Assembly (NCBI GenBank): GCA_020722725.1
Contig: DYKG01000010.1
Span: forward strand, 1 to 64,000
Length of the DNA stretch: 64,000 bases
Reading direction: 5' to 3'
Source: Candidatus Methylomirabilis sp.
Lineage (GTDB): Bacteria > Muiribacteriota > Ozemobacteria > Ozemobacterales > Ozemobacteraceae
In this document: positions 8,601 through 18,264 of the stretch, piece after piece
Layout: each line of letters begins with the position of its first letter
How positions within the stretch are numbered: the first letter of the stretch is position 1
Position numbers and translations under genes: made by a program
Notes under the pieces: generated by a model
Told to the model about the DNA's origin: nothing
Database searches by the model: none
The model's input: only the letters and a program-made list of their open reading frames with translations

Positions 8601-11600
8601 GCCGACCGAGCCGGGGTTAATGGTTATTTCAGGCAGTGGCGAATGGAATCTCAAGTCGGTAAGGTTCTTGTTGCCAATGCAGTAGTATTCAAGTTTTTTA
8701 ATGGCGCTGGTAGTGCCGGCTGGCACAGCACCAAAGTTGATTTCGTTCAGGGGTATTGCTTTTGCAACTTCAGGAACCTCAACCTGTGCCAGAATCAGTT
8801 TGTGCGGATAATCGGTTTCGAAAGAACCGGTTTTTCTTAGATCTTCGTACACAGTCAGGGTTGCAACATAAACTCCCATGGGTTGATGATATGGGATCAC
8901 CAGAGAAGCGTCGATGGAGGTTGAGCCGGATACTGCGGCATTCAGTGGCAATGTGGGAGTGATTTGAATGTTGGATCCGGGAATGAACTCGGTCAGGGTT
9001 TTGCGAAGAAGGGGTCTTAATATGTCTATTTCTTCGAGATCAATGTTGCCGGTATTGAAAAGAGTGTTTTTCAGCAGGGTGCTCTGTGATCCGGGGTCTA
9101 CGACTCCAAAGTCCCATGAGATGCCGTAATCTAGTTCATGAAAAAGATTGGAAGATGCAATGATGGCTTTTGGCGTTGCCGGCCCCTCCCAGCTGAGCTG
9201 AGCAATCGAGTTGCCGTATCCTTCGTAAAACTCCATTACTATCGGCACCGGAACCCCGGCATTCAGGGCAATTGTTCCGTGAACTTCAGCAAGACCGCCT
9301 GACCAGCGATTGGTTATGGGAGTTCCGTTAACCCATAGCCTGGTGCCATCGTCGGTTCTTGTATAGAAGGTATAGTTGCCAGTATTGTCGGGATTTACGA
9401 AGCCGGTCCAGCGTACAGCATAAAGGTCGGAACCCAGTTCGGCTGGATAAGGATTGTTTGTGATCCAATTGAAGTTAACTTCTGAGTCAGTGCGACTGTA
9501 GGCCGTTGCTCCACCCGGCATCGGCGGAGAGTAGGCTGTAACTGTTTTGTAGTATTCGCCAAGCAGTCCCGGTGTGGTAGGCACCGTAAATCCATCTGGA
9601 ATAATTTTAAAAGAAGCTTTTAAAATTCTGATTGAATTAGAGGATATCATTGCGGGGGAATAAGTCCATAAACCGTCACTGGGATTGTAGAAGCACCATA
9701 GCGAATTAACAAGCTGAACAGCTGAACTGGCCGTTCCAGCGCCGCTTTCAGACCTGGCTTTGAAAAGGTAGGTGAAAGTGTGAGACTGTCCGGGGCCGAG
9801 ATCATAAAACCATCCTCTGGCAGGATAAGGGGTTTCGAGTGTAAAATAGCCGGAACCGTTAATTTGCGGATATAGAGAAGCATAAGTGTAGTTAATTAAA
9901 TAATGTCGAATGTTAGTAGGCCATGTGGAGGTATTGGTAACCTTGAAGTCCAGCGAAAAAGTGTCTCCGACAAAGCAGGTGCTGCTTCCTATCAAAACAC
10001 TATAGGCGATCTGGGGTGGTCTAACGACTTCAAAATATTGAATGCCTAGAATGTTGCCTAATGTAGTTTCACTACCATCATCCACCACAATCATCCACTG
10101 GTTAATCTTTGATGTGTCGGCAGGTATATTGTGAAAATGGGTTGCCATCCCATTACTCCCGGTGTTAAGGAGGGTTTGAATGCCGACTCCCACGTCACCC
10201 GGCAGGGGCGGGTCATTAGTTGTTGTATCATAAAACCTCATTCGCACATCCATGCCGGTGGGCAGGCCGCTTGCTCTGGCGTATACAGTCTGACCAGGAG
10301 TGAATGTATATTGAATCATCGTAAAACCTGAATCTCTGGCGCAGATCATTCTGGTATTAACGATTGTCCATGCGTATTGACCACCGGATCTCAATGTTGG
10401 AACGGGATTGTTAACGTCTTCAAAGCGAATCTGGCCGGTCATGGTTGCCACGCCGACAGGTGCCCCGCTGTTGACGTCAACTCGAAATGAAAATGTTGCA
10501 ATGGAATTTCCGGGAATAACAGCGGGAAGGGCGGAGGGTGATGCCAGTCTATCGGTTCCGAAATACGGTGTCTGCAGGATATCTGCAAGATCGATTCTGG
10601 CATCGGCTTCTCCATGGTTTTCAAGGGTTGCCAGCACTTCAATCCTTTTTTGATCGTAATAAACGACCGAAGGGGTTGCTATCAGGCTATTAATTGTAAC
10701 CTGGGCCGGGCTTTGGATCATACATACATTTGAAACTAATGGCTGGGTGGTAACCGATGCGAAGCTTTTTCCGATACGAAAAGCTGCGATGTCATAACTG
10801 TCGCCAGGTGCCAGGTTCACTGTTCTGAAACCGATTTTTGAAAAAGCAGAAATTGGAGCGGCACCGGTGGCTGTGGCATCGGGGGGGCCAGGGGTAGTCA
10901 GGTCGGCAGGATTTACCCAGAGCTCATACTTGTCATAGGTTCCGGTTCCGGCAAATTTGGTTACCCGCCCTACAATAAGGTAGGTTTGGCCAGGAACAAG
11001 GTTGGTGTGATAGGCATGATTGGTTTGAGTACTAACGAAAAAGTCTTCAACCCCACTACCATCTTCGCGATTCATTTTTATACCAATATTGGGGGCTGAG
11101 CCAGAACCTGGATCTTCAAGCCAGAGGGCAAGGAATTTATTGTTTGCCTGAACCCCGTTGAATCTGACAAGTATGCTGACATAAAGTTCAGGAAGGTCGA
11201 TGCTGGAAGGAAGATTTCTAGTCAGGGCGAAATCATTGTCGCCACTGATTCGTGCAGCTTTCAGCCCCCCATAAAGTGTTTGCCCCATGCCTGAAGTATA
11301 ATCCATGGTATTGCTCACCATTATTGTTTCCTGAATACCCGCTACTGCAGACCAGCTACCGGAAAACCCGTAGCCGGAGTTTTTCGCATCGATGGTCTCG
11401 CTTGCTGCATAATCTTCAAAGGTTTCTTCAAAAAGCAGATCGTAACACCCGGCTGGAACTGAAACCGGCTTGTTGCTGCCGGCCTCGAATCCTTGAGAAT
11501 GTCCGCTTAAAAGAAATGAGCCGGAGTTGGCTGCAGTGAAGTTCCAGGAAAAAGTTGCCGCAGAGTTTCCGGCAAGATCGACAGACCCTGGGGTGGGGCC

Positions 11601-14600
11601 GGAAAGGAGGCTTGCCAGGCCGGTTCCACCACTGATAAGATTGGTTGGAACCATGCCTGAAGCCTGTGCTCCGCCGCTGTTTGCGATGCTCATATAGGCG
11701 GGAAAATTCTGGCCGATTGAAACTTTTGAGGGTAAAATCAGAGAGCCCGACAAATTTGAGCTGGTGACGATGGAAAAATTGGTCTGCGCCTGCGAATATG
11801 AGCCGACGGGATTGGTTATTTTTACGGTGTAAAGGCCAAAGGCAAATGAACTATCATAGGGCAGCTCAGAAAAAAGATTGCCATTGGCGTCGGCAAAGCC
11901 AACGGTTTTTGCCGCGACAATTTCATTTCCACCTGTGTCAAACCATCGTATCGCATATTCTTTCAGTGGCGCGAGGCTTTCAGCTTTAACATAAACATGA
12001 TTCAAGCCTGTGTCTGGTAGAACAAAGCTGGTAAGGGGCAGAATATAATTTGCATCGCTGTATGTCAGGATTTTTTCGGCAAGAATTGTCCAGGTGTCGG
12101 GGTTGGCAGCGCCAGAGTATGAAAGAGGCGTTCCAATGTTTCCGTCAGTTCCGATAACGTCTGCGTCGAGGGTTGCGGTTCCGGTGGCGGTAGTTTCCTC
12201 AATGCTGACCAGAACCTTGATCATTCTTGAAGTCTGGCCATTTATGGTTACGGGCATAGTTTCACCTGGAATTATGGCGCTATAGCTCCCCAGCGAAATA
12301 TATACCGGTACCGAGCTGATTATTGCATCAGCCTCGCCCAGATTGATAATTTCAACTTCGACGGGAATATTGCCTTGACCTCGATAAACCAGTTCGGGCG
12401 CATCGATAATGCCAATACTCAGGCTGGCGGGAGACTGGATAACCCATGAATCGTTTATGGCTGCTGAAAAATCTTCGGTCACCTGATCGGCCACCCAGGC
12501 GTTGGTGCCTGAAGCGGTTGCATCGATGTAGGCAAGACCGGATACTGAATCTGGAAGAACTGCCACGGTAAAAGTGGTTATCAGGCTTGCACCGCCATGT
12601 ATGACTGAACGATACGCCGGCTTAAGGCGACTTTGCGGGATAACCTCGACGGGCAGAGACGGTGAACTCCAGCTGAGAATTGCCTTCCCGTTTCCGGTTA
12701 ATTTATAGTACTCCGCCACAATTTCAACAGGAGTTCCAGCCGTCAGTGCAAGGCTGGCGGTGCGGGTAGAATTTGACCAGATCCAGCTGTCGATCAATCT
12801 TTTGCCATTGATCCAAAGCCTTACCCCACCCATGGCATTGAATGAAAAAGTGTGGGTCTCACTGAACTGCGGGGTTAAATAGCCGCTCCAGCGGACACCG
12901 TAATAGTTTGTCGCGATGTTGGGTGGGAAGGGCGATAACCCGTTGGCCCAGTCGGCCGCAGTGAAGTTTATCTGAGGATCCAGTCTTTTTGCTGCGGGCG
13001 ATGGCGGGAATACTGGAGGATAGGCAGTGTTGTTATTGTAATACTGGGCAAATAACCCCTCGTCTGCTGGCGCGAAAACATTTTCCGGCGACCAGGAATA
13101 GTTGCCGAGACTGAAGGTAAGCGATGCTCCACCGAAAACCAGGGGTACATAAGGGGATGGATTTGAAAACTGGACGGTTACCGGAATGCCTCCCTGGCCT
13201 TTGTTTACTTTGTCAAAGGCAGTGTTGACCTGGTTTATGATCAGCTCTGGCTTTTGCCGCACCAGAAAATAGCTTCGCGATATTGCCTGAGAGTTTTTCA
13301 GAGTGCTGAATCCATCGCTGGCCTCCACGTAGCCATCGATATAGATCGAACTGTTGAGATAGCTGGAATTGGTTGCCACTGTGACGTTAAAGCCTATTGT
13401 AGCTGAAGCACCTGGGACAACGCTGGTAGGCAACGGGGTTGTTCGGTTAAAGCTCTGTGTTCCGTTGGTGAATGTCAGCGAGGCGATCTGAGCATCCAGG
13501 CTGTTTGAAAAATTATTGGTAAAAGTCATCGAGGCAGGAAAAGTCTGACCTTGAGATACGTAGTTTGCGTTGAACGCATTGGTGGTATTTTCAATAGTAA
13601 TGTAGCCAACGCTGAATTTAACCCGGTTGAGAACCGGTGCATCGGCATTGTTGGCTTTTTTGAAGACGGCGCGGTATTGAACGTATCGCTGGTCAGGCAG
13701 GGTTAGCGCAAAAGAATGGGCTCCTGACGCCAGATCTGAAGCAATAAGGTGGGTGGCGCTCCAGTTTGGAAAATTCATGGTAGTTGAAGTTCTTACATAA
13801 AAATCGATCAACCCGGTTCCCGATGTGTCGAGTTCAACGTTGGTCCAAACTGGCGCAGAACTGCGTCCGTCAAAAATTCTGGAATCGTAGTGCCCGACGG
13901 TTGTGGCACCTGTCATCGCGCAGATATTTGTTGGATCAGAGAAAGCTGTATTACGTGTCCAGGCATGACAAGACTGAAAAAAATGTATGACATTGCGGCC
14001 GATACCGTCGGTGAGCGGGCAAACGGCAGGAGAACCGCTGTCGTCAGTAATGGAAAAATATTGGGAGCCATCATTTCGGCTTATGCCGGCAGTGTGGTGG
14101 GGGGCGATATTGATTGGGTTGTCACCAGACCCTGATGGAACCGTGCTAAGGCCGCCGGCGTTAAGGTTCTCATAACGAAATGCAATATCGCCGGAGCGGT
14201 ATAAAGCCGCCTGGAAAATGTAAACCTCGGTGGGGGAATTGAAGCGGTTGGCCCTCCAGGTCAGCTGATACCGGTCTTGGGGATTGCCGGCGTCAATACG
14301 TCTTCCGTAAACCCCGGATGTGCCGGGCACTGAGTCGTTAACCATAAGATTGCACCAGAAAGGGGCAATGAAACGGTAAGAGTTACTGGCAGTAAAATCA
14401 TTCCAGGTGTTATTGCCCGATGAAAATGGGGAAAAAGTCAAATATCCATTTGACGATACATAGATGCTGTTTGAACTTGTATCAAAAAATGGAAAAGAAA
14501 ATGGAATGGTTACATTGGTCTGAATGTCATCTGCCGGTGCGGGCGGACTGGCGATAATTCTGTATGCGTCAGTAATTGTTGCTGTTTCGTTGGTTCCTCG

Positions 14601-15785
14601 AAGAATTTTTCGAGAATACCAGGGTGAATAACTGAACTGGCTGGTGGTGTTTGAACTTGCAACGAAATCGTAAAAATTCTGAGAGGCCGATGGATTGCCC
14701 CAGTAAACCCAATAGGTGGCGGAATCATTGTAGTTCTGGCTGGTGATGAAGTGAACGTCAAATGAATTCACCCAACTATCGCTCGTCGATTCTGAAACAA
14801 CGATCGAGGGGATTTCATGACCGCGTTCATCGGCAACGCGAACTTCAGCGGCAGCACGACCCGCGGCAAGCTGGCCGGCTGGAACCGCAATCGTGGTTCT
14901 GCATGGCGCATTAAGCTTCGCGAGGCGACTGAATTGATTATACAGGTATCGTGTGTAAGGGCTAACCCTGACCGGGGTTCGAATTCTCCAGAAATCTCCG
15001 CCTGAATTTGAAAGAGCTGCAAGACCTACGCCGGCCGGGTCGAGAGGAACGGTCATTGTTCGGCTGTTAGAACTGTTGAAGTAAGTTGAAGAAGCGTTGT
15101 CTTCGTAAGGCACTTGGCTGTTAACATAAAATGCTTCCGATGAGGAATAGGAATACCAGTAACTATTGACCGGAGACCCCCACCAGTCGGGCCTTCCGAT
15201 TATTACTTCCAGATAATAGGGCCCTCCAGGTGGCAGATTCAAGCTCTGGTAATCACAGACAACCTGGCAATTGGAATAATAATAACCGCCGAATGAAGAT
15301 CCGGCGCATGGCGCGCTTCTGACCCGCCAATAAACATCGGTAAAATAACCCGGGTATGGGTCAAAATTTACAAATTGTCGATCAGTTACTGTGTTGGTCT
15401 GCATCGAGATGTCGGTTAATCCGACTCTTGGAAGAAATCGCTTTACCTCTTCAGATTGTGGCGACACCAGAGTGTCGGTTCCGATGGCTCTAACCGTATA
15501 GTAAAATTCATCTTTGAATGTACGTCCGGCAGTATTGTCGGGAAATTGCGTTGCATTGCCGGAAACCATGCCGATCGACGCTGCCGAGCCAGTATTTCCC
15601 CGGCGAAAAATTTCGTAATTGCTTACGTAGCCAGGCGTTTCATTGGGGTTGTGGTTCCAGTAGATGCGATTCTCATTGAGGTATGAACAAACTCTTATGT
15701 TGATCGGGGGAAGCGGTTGGGCGATCAGCCACTGGCTGATGAGAAGCAGCTGAAGAAATAAAAAAACTTTAGTTAGTTTTTTCAT
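5676..15785 (-). CDS. Giant secreted multidomain protein (FN3, DUF2341-like, NIDO-like, two PA14, jelly-roll, eight C-terminal repeats)
   Basis: This 3369-residue protein starts with a signal peptide (first 22 residues, ending LIAQ) and a strong AAAGGAG site. Visible parts, in order: an FN3-like domain (about 23-115); a DUF2341-like region with TYWVYWGNPSA (about 250-380); a nidogen-like domain (about 420-580, with FPFFDTSSNSIYVSSNGYLT); beta-sandwich CARDB-like units; a PA14 domain (about 908-1056, LFAQYYNNN to VRLWINGKRLIDSW); more sandwich units; a concanavalin/jelly-roll-like domain (about 1449-1680); a second PA14 (about 2069-2220); and eight tandem repeats of 105-135 residues (about 2225-3190). 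Several repeats carry acidic loops such as DRNFNGTLDPWE. The C-terminus resembles a carbohydrate-binding sandwich (AWFDGVQLEQ). No membrane anchor or known sorting tail is seen. A surface adhesin or glycan-binding matrix protein is likely. Confidence 0.85.
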   Translation of the reverse strand: MKKLTKVFLFLQLLLISQWLIAQPLPPINIRVCSYLNENRIYWNHNPNETPGYVSNYEIFRRGNTGSAASIGMVSGNATQFPDNTAGRTFKDEFYYTVRAIGTDTLVSPQSEEVKRFLPRVGLTDISMQTNTVTDRQFVNFDPYPGYFTDVYWRVRSAPCAGSSFGGYYYSNCQVVCDYQSLNLPPGGPYYLEVIIGRPDWWGSPVNSYWYSYSSSEAFYVNSQVPYEDNASSTYFNSSNSRTMTVPLDPAGVGLAALSNSGGDFWRIRTPVRVSPYTRYLYNQFSRLAKLNAPCRTTIAVPAGQLAAGRAAAEVRVADERGHEIPSIVVSESTSDSWVNSFDVHFITSQNYNDSATYWVYWGNPSASQNFYDFVASSNTTSQFSYSPWYSRKILRGTNETATITDAYRIIASPPAPADDIQTNVTIPFSFPFFDTSSNSIYVSSNGYLTFSPFSSGNNTWNDFTASNSYRFIAPFWCNLMVNDSVPGTSGVYGRRIDAGNPQDRYQLTWRANRFNSPTEVYIFQAALYRSGDIAFRYENLNAGGLSTVPSGSGDNPINIAPHHTAGISRNDGSQYFSITDDSGSPAVCPLTDGIGRNVIHFFQSCHAWTRNTAFSDPTNICAMTGATTVGHYDSRIFDGRSSAPVWTNVELDTSGTGLIDFYVRTSTTMNFPNWSATHLIASDLASGAHSFALTLPDQRYVQYRAVFKKANNADAPVLNRVKFSVGYITIENTTNAFNANYVSQGQTFPASMTFTNNFSNSLDAQIASLTFTNGTQSFNRTTPLPTSVVPGASATIGFNVTVATNSSYLNSSIYIDGYVEASDGFSTLKNSQAISRSYFLVRQKPELIINQVNTAFDKVNKGQGGIPVTVQFSNPSPYVPLVFGGASLTFSLGNYSWSPENVFAPADEGLFAQYYNNNTAYPPVFPPSPAAKRLDPQINFTAADWANGLSPFPPNIATNYYGVRWSGYLTPQFSETHTFSFNAMGGVRLWINGKRLIDSWIWSNSTRTASLALTAGTPVEIVAEYYKLTGNGKAILSWSSPSLPVEVIPQSRLKPAYRSVIHGGASLITTFTVAVLPDSVSGLAYIDATASGTNAWVADQVTEDFSAAINDSWVIQSPASLSIGIIDAPELVYRGQGNIPVEVEIINLGEADAIISSVPVYISLGSYSAIIPGETMPVTINGQTSRMIKVLVSIEETTATGTATLDADVIGTDGNIGTPLSYSGAANPDTWTILAEKILTYSDANYILPLTSFVLPDTGLNHVYVKAESLAPLKEYAIRWFDTGGNEIVAAKTVGFADANGNLFSELPYDSSFAFGLYTVKITNPVGSYSQAQTNFSIVTSSNLSGSLILPSKVSIGQNFPAYMSIANSGGAQASGMVPTNLISGGTGLASLLSGPTPGSVDLAGNSAATFSWNFTAANSGSFLLSGHSQGFEAGSNKPVSVPAGCYDLLFEETFEDYAASETIDAKNSGYGFSGSWSAVAGIQETIMVSNTMDYTSGMGQTLYGGLKAARISGDNDFALTRNLPSSIDLPELYVSILVRFNGVQANNKFLALWLEDPGSGSAPNIGIKMNREDGSGVEDFFVSTQTNHAYHTNLVPGQTYLIVGRVTKFAGTGTYDKYELWVNPADLTTPGPPDATATGAAPISAFSKIGFRTVNLAPGDSYDIAAFRIGKSFASVTTQPLVSNVCMIQSPAQVTINSLIATPSVVYYDQKRIEVLATLENHGEADARIDLADILQTPYFGTDRLASPSALPAVIPGNSIATFSFRVDVNSGAPVGVATMTGQIRFEDVNNPVPTLRSGGQYAWTIVNTRMICARDSGFTMIQYTFTPGQTVYARASGLPTGMDVRMRFYDTTTNDPPLPGDVGVGIQTLLNTGSNGMATHFHNIPADTSKINQWMIVVDDGSETTLGNILGIQYFEVVRPPQIAYSVLIGSSTCFVGDTFSLDFKVTNTSTWPTNIRHYLINYTYASLYPQINGSGYFTLETPYPARGWFYDLGPGQSHTFTYLFKARSESGAGTASSAVQLVNSLWCFYNPSDGLWTYSPAMISSNSIRILKASFKIIPDGFTVPTTPGLLGEYYKTVTAYSPPMPGGATAYSRTDSEVNFNWITNNPYPAELGSDLYAVRWTGFVNPDNTGNYTFYTRTDDGTRLWVNGTPITNRWSGGLAEVHGTIALNAGVPVPIVMEFYEGYGNSIAQLSWEGPATPKAIIASSNLFHELDYGISWDFGVVDPGSQSTLLKNTLFNTGNIDLEEIDILRPLLRKTLTEFIPGSNIQITPTLPLNAAVSGSTSIDASLVIPYHQPMGVYVATLTVYEDLRKTGSFETDYPHKLILAQVEVPEVAKAIPLNEINFGAVPAGTTSAIKKLEYYCIGNKNLTDLRFHSPLPEITINPGSVGPQNFDATGSTDIFIDVPPTQPSGVYTVYGSIYDDIPGGASEPFKITWEVGTFAIDVQPNLIDFGQGTPTELLPEEIANVENPGELPLRRVKAVSSTFQNVSQAYSLASENVNISSPALVNVLATEQSTATVYIPGGTASGTYIGTFTWFEDQNENLNLDSFEASDSNLASFSVLDFYRIYTIKQTEDFGGVQPDTTKTISVGMRNAGNMAVTRLGFIVNSLSDGFDTYDAANLILPDPVLNVIPGELRYFDLGAFVPTFQKHGIFTGTMSIYGDINESGTFEAGEPIHTFNLRIEIGDQEISITSPAAINTSGNAASSTPPISVTVKNIGSLLMTRVKTRIDDLVPTLPGTSIASTAVSFNPSRQIGSLVPNQSRTYSIIINVPYAQTSGIYTSKLWAWEDANDDDIIQNEEASSSIDVTFEVIVVKELTTSPAALNLGILARGDTATASFMLQNIGNSQLNDVRWHMNSLSGPGIIDSTNFSISPSPVGIMATPPAGLPTSEPSTFTLSVPNGAADGSYSGNMISYEDDFNPALDTYDSGQEPGCSMTVQLQIVTPLVTILPNPVDIPAGNPTGQTASTTFSISNGSLIDFRSLRYSMENLLNGANIIPSANVLLNPTSFNALAIGGSQTIEISAILNPTTLAPGTYSGLLNIWDDRNFNGTLDPWEAAANTVIRATVNTYHNLNIIPTSVDAGKIARNNTSSPIIIGFVNNGNVQISALAWTRSNLNQGSDFIDLNLLEFTFLQPEPILPGDLASAQLKIGPIPNTQPLGIYGDDVQALWTGAITSDTINLRCEIIPGGPQNLASGSIYQEIATLSFPAVPAAPLNYCFSAYVCPGTGSAEIGFLTTNESGIKTDYFGISIASTGAVVTIPTTAEGGIADVQIYPHPTILDDLKWYRIYVKFPYVYDPLTASNTYLLLQNTSHENHAAWFDGVQLEQLESRFDRPTSWNRHRQLYSPTQQNSIDGKERYFEW

Positions 15786-15880
15786 GTTATTTTTCTCCTT
15801 TCAAAATTTTCTCTACTCAAGCGGCGCAAGAACATGAAAATTTCAACGGCTCTTTCGTATAGACTGAGCTGCATAATCTT

Positions 15881-17980
15881 TCAATTCGGGGGTTGAAGAG
15901 CCAGGCGTGCTTCTTTTTCAATGGGGTCAGATGGCTTGTTTTTCAGCACTTCTTCCCACATTTTCAGGGCTTTTTTCAGATTGCCGGTGGTGGTATAGGC
16001 CCTGGCTGCCTCAGCGTAGGCCTCGGCAATAAAGGTTGAGCCTGGGTAAAGAACCGGCACTTTAAGAACTTCAAGAATTCCGTTCTCGGCATCACCTGAT
16101 GCTATCAGGCTTTTGCCGAGCCAGAGTCGACTTTCGGGAATGGCCGCATCGGTTGATGGGTAATCTTGCAAAACCGCCCTGAATGTTTCAATTGCCGCGG
16201 CAAAATCTTTTGACAGATAAAGGCTTATGCCGACAGCCCGTCGGGCTCGCGAAGCCAGCGGATGGTTGGGCTCTTCAGCAGTAATCGCCTTGTAATGCTG
16301 AATAGCCAGCGGATGATTTCCAAGTTCACGGGCAATTTCAGCAATCTGAAATCTGGCTTCCTGACGGAAATATCCTTTGGCATCAAGTAGTTGCGAGAAT
16401 GCAGCAAGTGCCTGGCCCTGATCTTTAAGCTCAAGCCAGCTCAGGCCGGTTTTAAAAATTGCATCTTCCCTCATTTTTCCTTCGGGAAATTTTTCAAGAT
16501 ACTGAGTGAAACGTGCGATGGCGTCTTCGTAACGTTGTGCCCGCATCAACACTTCGCCGGCCCTGAAAAGAGCCTGTGCTTTCAATTCTGAAGAAGAGGC
16601 TGATATAGCCTCAAAAGCCAGCAGTGCATCGGCGTAACTGCCCTGCAGATAGGCAAGCTCACCAATCTGATAAAGAGCATCGTATTTGGCGCTGCCCTGA
16701 GGAAACAGTTTAATGACTTTATTGAAACTGTCACCCGCTTCTTTAATGTTGCCGAGATTGAAGAAGCATTCACCTATTCGGTAAATGGCCTTTTCGCGAA
16801 GATCGGGTTCGGTTTTTTCGCTTTCAAGAAGAGCAAAAAGGTCAATTGCCTGATTGAAACGACCAAGCGAAATGTTAACCAGGCCAGCCTGATAAGCTGC
16901 CTCAGGAGCCTTTATGTGGTCGGGAAATTCTTTTCGGAAATCGGAAAATGCAGCCAGGCTCTTTTCAAATTCACCGGTTCTGGATAAGGCGAGGGCTTTA
17001 ATGTAAGAAATATCGGCCTTTTCTTTTCCTGAAAAAACCTTTTCAGCCTTATTAGCCCAATTGACCGCCTCGGGGTAACGATGAAGATTCATCAGCAATT
17101 CAATTAAATTTTTTAAAGAATCTTTTTGCACCGCCGATTTGCTGTTACCTGCCTGATGAATGAAAAGTTCGACGGCAGATTCGGGTTTGCCAAGTTTAAT
17201 CTGACACCAGGCCATGGAATATGCACTTTTTTGCCCTAAGGTCGAATCGGGGTCGATGGCAATAAGTCGGGCATAGTCTTCTGCGGCCCCGGCAAAATCT
17301 TTCGATCTGAATTTGGCTTCGGCAAGATAATAAACAATCGCCGGTTTTTTGTCTTCGGGGGCGAGTTTAAGCGCTTGATCGAAGTGTTCGATGGCCGGTG
17401 AAAAAATGCTCTGGTTAAATTTTCCTATGCCGATCTGCAGGTTTGCTTCAAATTTCTGGTCATCTTTAAGCAGGGGTTCTTTGAGCAATTCTTCGTAAAC
17501 TCTGATAGTCTGTTCAGTGTCCATGCCGAATTTAACCATCAGGAATCCCCTTTTCATGTTGGCGTCAATCCAAAGATTTATGTCATTTTTTCTGACTTTG
17601 GCAAACGCCTCGACCGCTGATTTGGGATTGTTGTCGCGACTATGAGCCCATGCAAGTCCGTATGCGGAGCGGTCACGGAAAATGCTGTTGGGAAAATCCT
17701 TGAGAACCTGATTATAAAACCCAATGGCTTTTTGAAAATTTTTCTGCCGATATTCGCTTTCAGCGAGCCAGAAAATTGCTCCATCTGTTTGCGAAAACGG
17801 GGCAGGAATCTCAAGCAGACGATTCAAAACTTTGCCGGCTTCTTCATATAAATGACGCTGAATCAGACCAAGAGCATAACGATACTGCTCAGTCTGTTCC
17901 GGAGTATCAGCTGACAAAAAGCTGCCTGAAAATAGAATCGCCGCCGACAGAATTAAAACCTTACAGGTTTTTGCAATCAT
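15881..17980 (-). CDS. Secreted TPR-repeat protein (YbgF/BamD-like helical repeats)
   Basis: A 699-residue protein with a signal peptide (about residues 1-24, FSGSFLSA) and then almost nothing but tetratricopeptide repeats. Recurrent units read like AIGFYNQVLKDFPNS, AIEHFDQALKLAPEDK, AAEDYARLIAIDPDS, AIARFTQYLEKFPEG and AIETFRAVLQDYPST, roughly 18-20 repeats in all. The D-P/F-P-x-S pattern at repeat ends is typical of periplasmic TPR proteins such as YbgF and BamD. There is no lipobox cysteine. It lies 43 nt after tatA and 95 nt before the giant protein gene, all on the minus strand, so a periplasmic scaffold for export or assembly of the giant protein is a reasonable inference. No enzymatic motif is visible. 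Confidence 0.85.
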   Translation of the reverse strand: MIAKTCKVLILSAAILFSGSFLSADTPEQTEQYRYALGLIQRHLYEEAGKVLNRLLEIPAPFSQTDGAIFWLAESEYRQKNFQKAIGFYNQVLKDFPNSIFRDRSAYGLAWAHSRDNNPKSAVEAFAKVRKNDINLWIDANMKRGFLMVKFGMDTEQTIRVYEELLKEPLLKDDQKFEANLQIGIGKFNQSIFSPAIEHFDQALKLAPEDKKPAIVYYLAEAKFRSKDFAGAAEDYARLIAIDPDSTLGQKSAYSMAWCQIKLGKPESAVELFIHQAGNSKSAVQKDSLKNLIELLMNLHRYPEAVNWANKAEKVFSGKEKADISYIKALALSRTGEFEKSLAAFSDFRKEFPDHIKAPEAAYQAGLVNISLGRFNQAIDLFALLESEKTEPDLREKAIYRIGECFFNLGNIKEAGDSFNKVIKLFPQGSAKYDALYQIGELAYLQGSYADALLAFEAISASSSELKAQALFRAGEVLMRAQRYEDAIARFTQYLEKFPEGKMREDAIFKTGLSWLELKDQGQALAAFSQLLDAKGYFRQEARFQIAEIARELGNHPLAIQHYKAITAEEPNHPLASRARRAVGISLYLSKDFAAAIETFRAVLQDYPSTDAAIPESRLWLGKSLIASGDAENGILEVLKVPVLYPGSTFIAEAYAEAARAYTTTGNLKKALKMWEEVLKNKPSDPIEKEARLALQPPN

Positions 17981-18023
17981 CTTTTACCGAATATCCTTCC
18001 TGCAGACTGATAAAGAGTTTGAG

Positions 18024-18200
18024 TCAGTTCTTGTTTTCATCTTTATCAGAACTGATCTGATTTTTTACTTCTTTTTGTGCATCTTTGAATTCTCTGATGC
18101 CTTTACCCAGTGCTTTGCCGATTTCAGGCAGTTTACCGGGGCCAAAAAGTATGAGAATAATAACCAGAATTACGATCAGTTCGGTGAAGCCGATGCCCAT
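18024..18200 (-). CDS. tatA: Twin-arginine translocase subunit TatA/TatE
   Basis: A 58-residue TatA-type protein: one membrane helix ([20 protein letters not shown]), the conserved FG hinge, the amphipathic helix [19 protein letters not shown] and a charged tail. It forms the pore-like oligomer of the Tat pathway for folded proteins. The start is placed at 18200, where GGGAG lies 6 nt upstream and the sequence begins at the family-typical MGIGFTEL. An upstream in-frame start at 18230 would add ten residues with no precedent. No tatC is in the window, so partners must lie elsewhere. A promoter is visible 35 nt upstream, and the TPR gene follows after 43 nt. Confidence 0.93.
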   Translation of the reverse strand: MGIGFTELIVILVIILILFGPGKLPEIGKALGKGIREFKDAQKEVKNQISSDKDENKN

Positions 18201-18234
18201 TTGTATCTCCCGCTGCAATTTAATCTTCATGGCA

Positions 18235-18264
18235 ATTCTAACACGTTAAAAAGCATTATTGCAA
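18235..18264 (-). promoter_or_regulatory. Candidate promoter of tatA and the downstream run
   Basis: On the minus strand TTGCAA (18259-18264) and TAGAAT (18235-18240) are separated by 18 bp. The -10 box matches the consensus at five of six positions and the -35 at four of six. The predicted transcript would start near 18228 and leave a leader of about 28 nt before the tatA ATG, which includes its GGGAG site. Confidence 0.45.
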
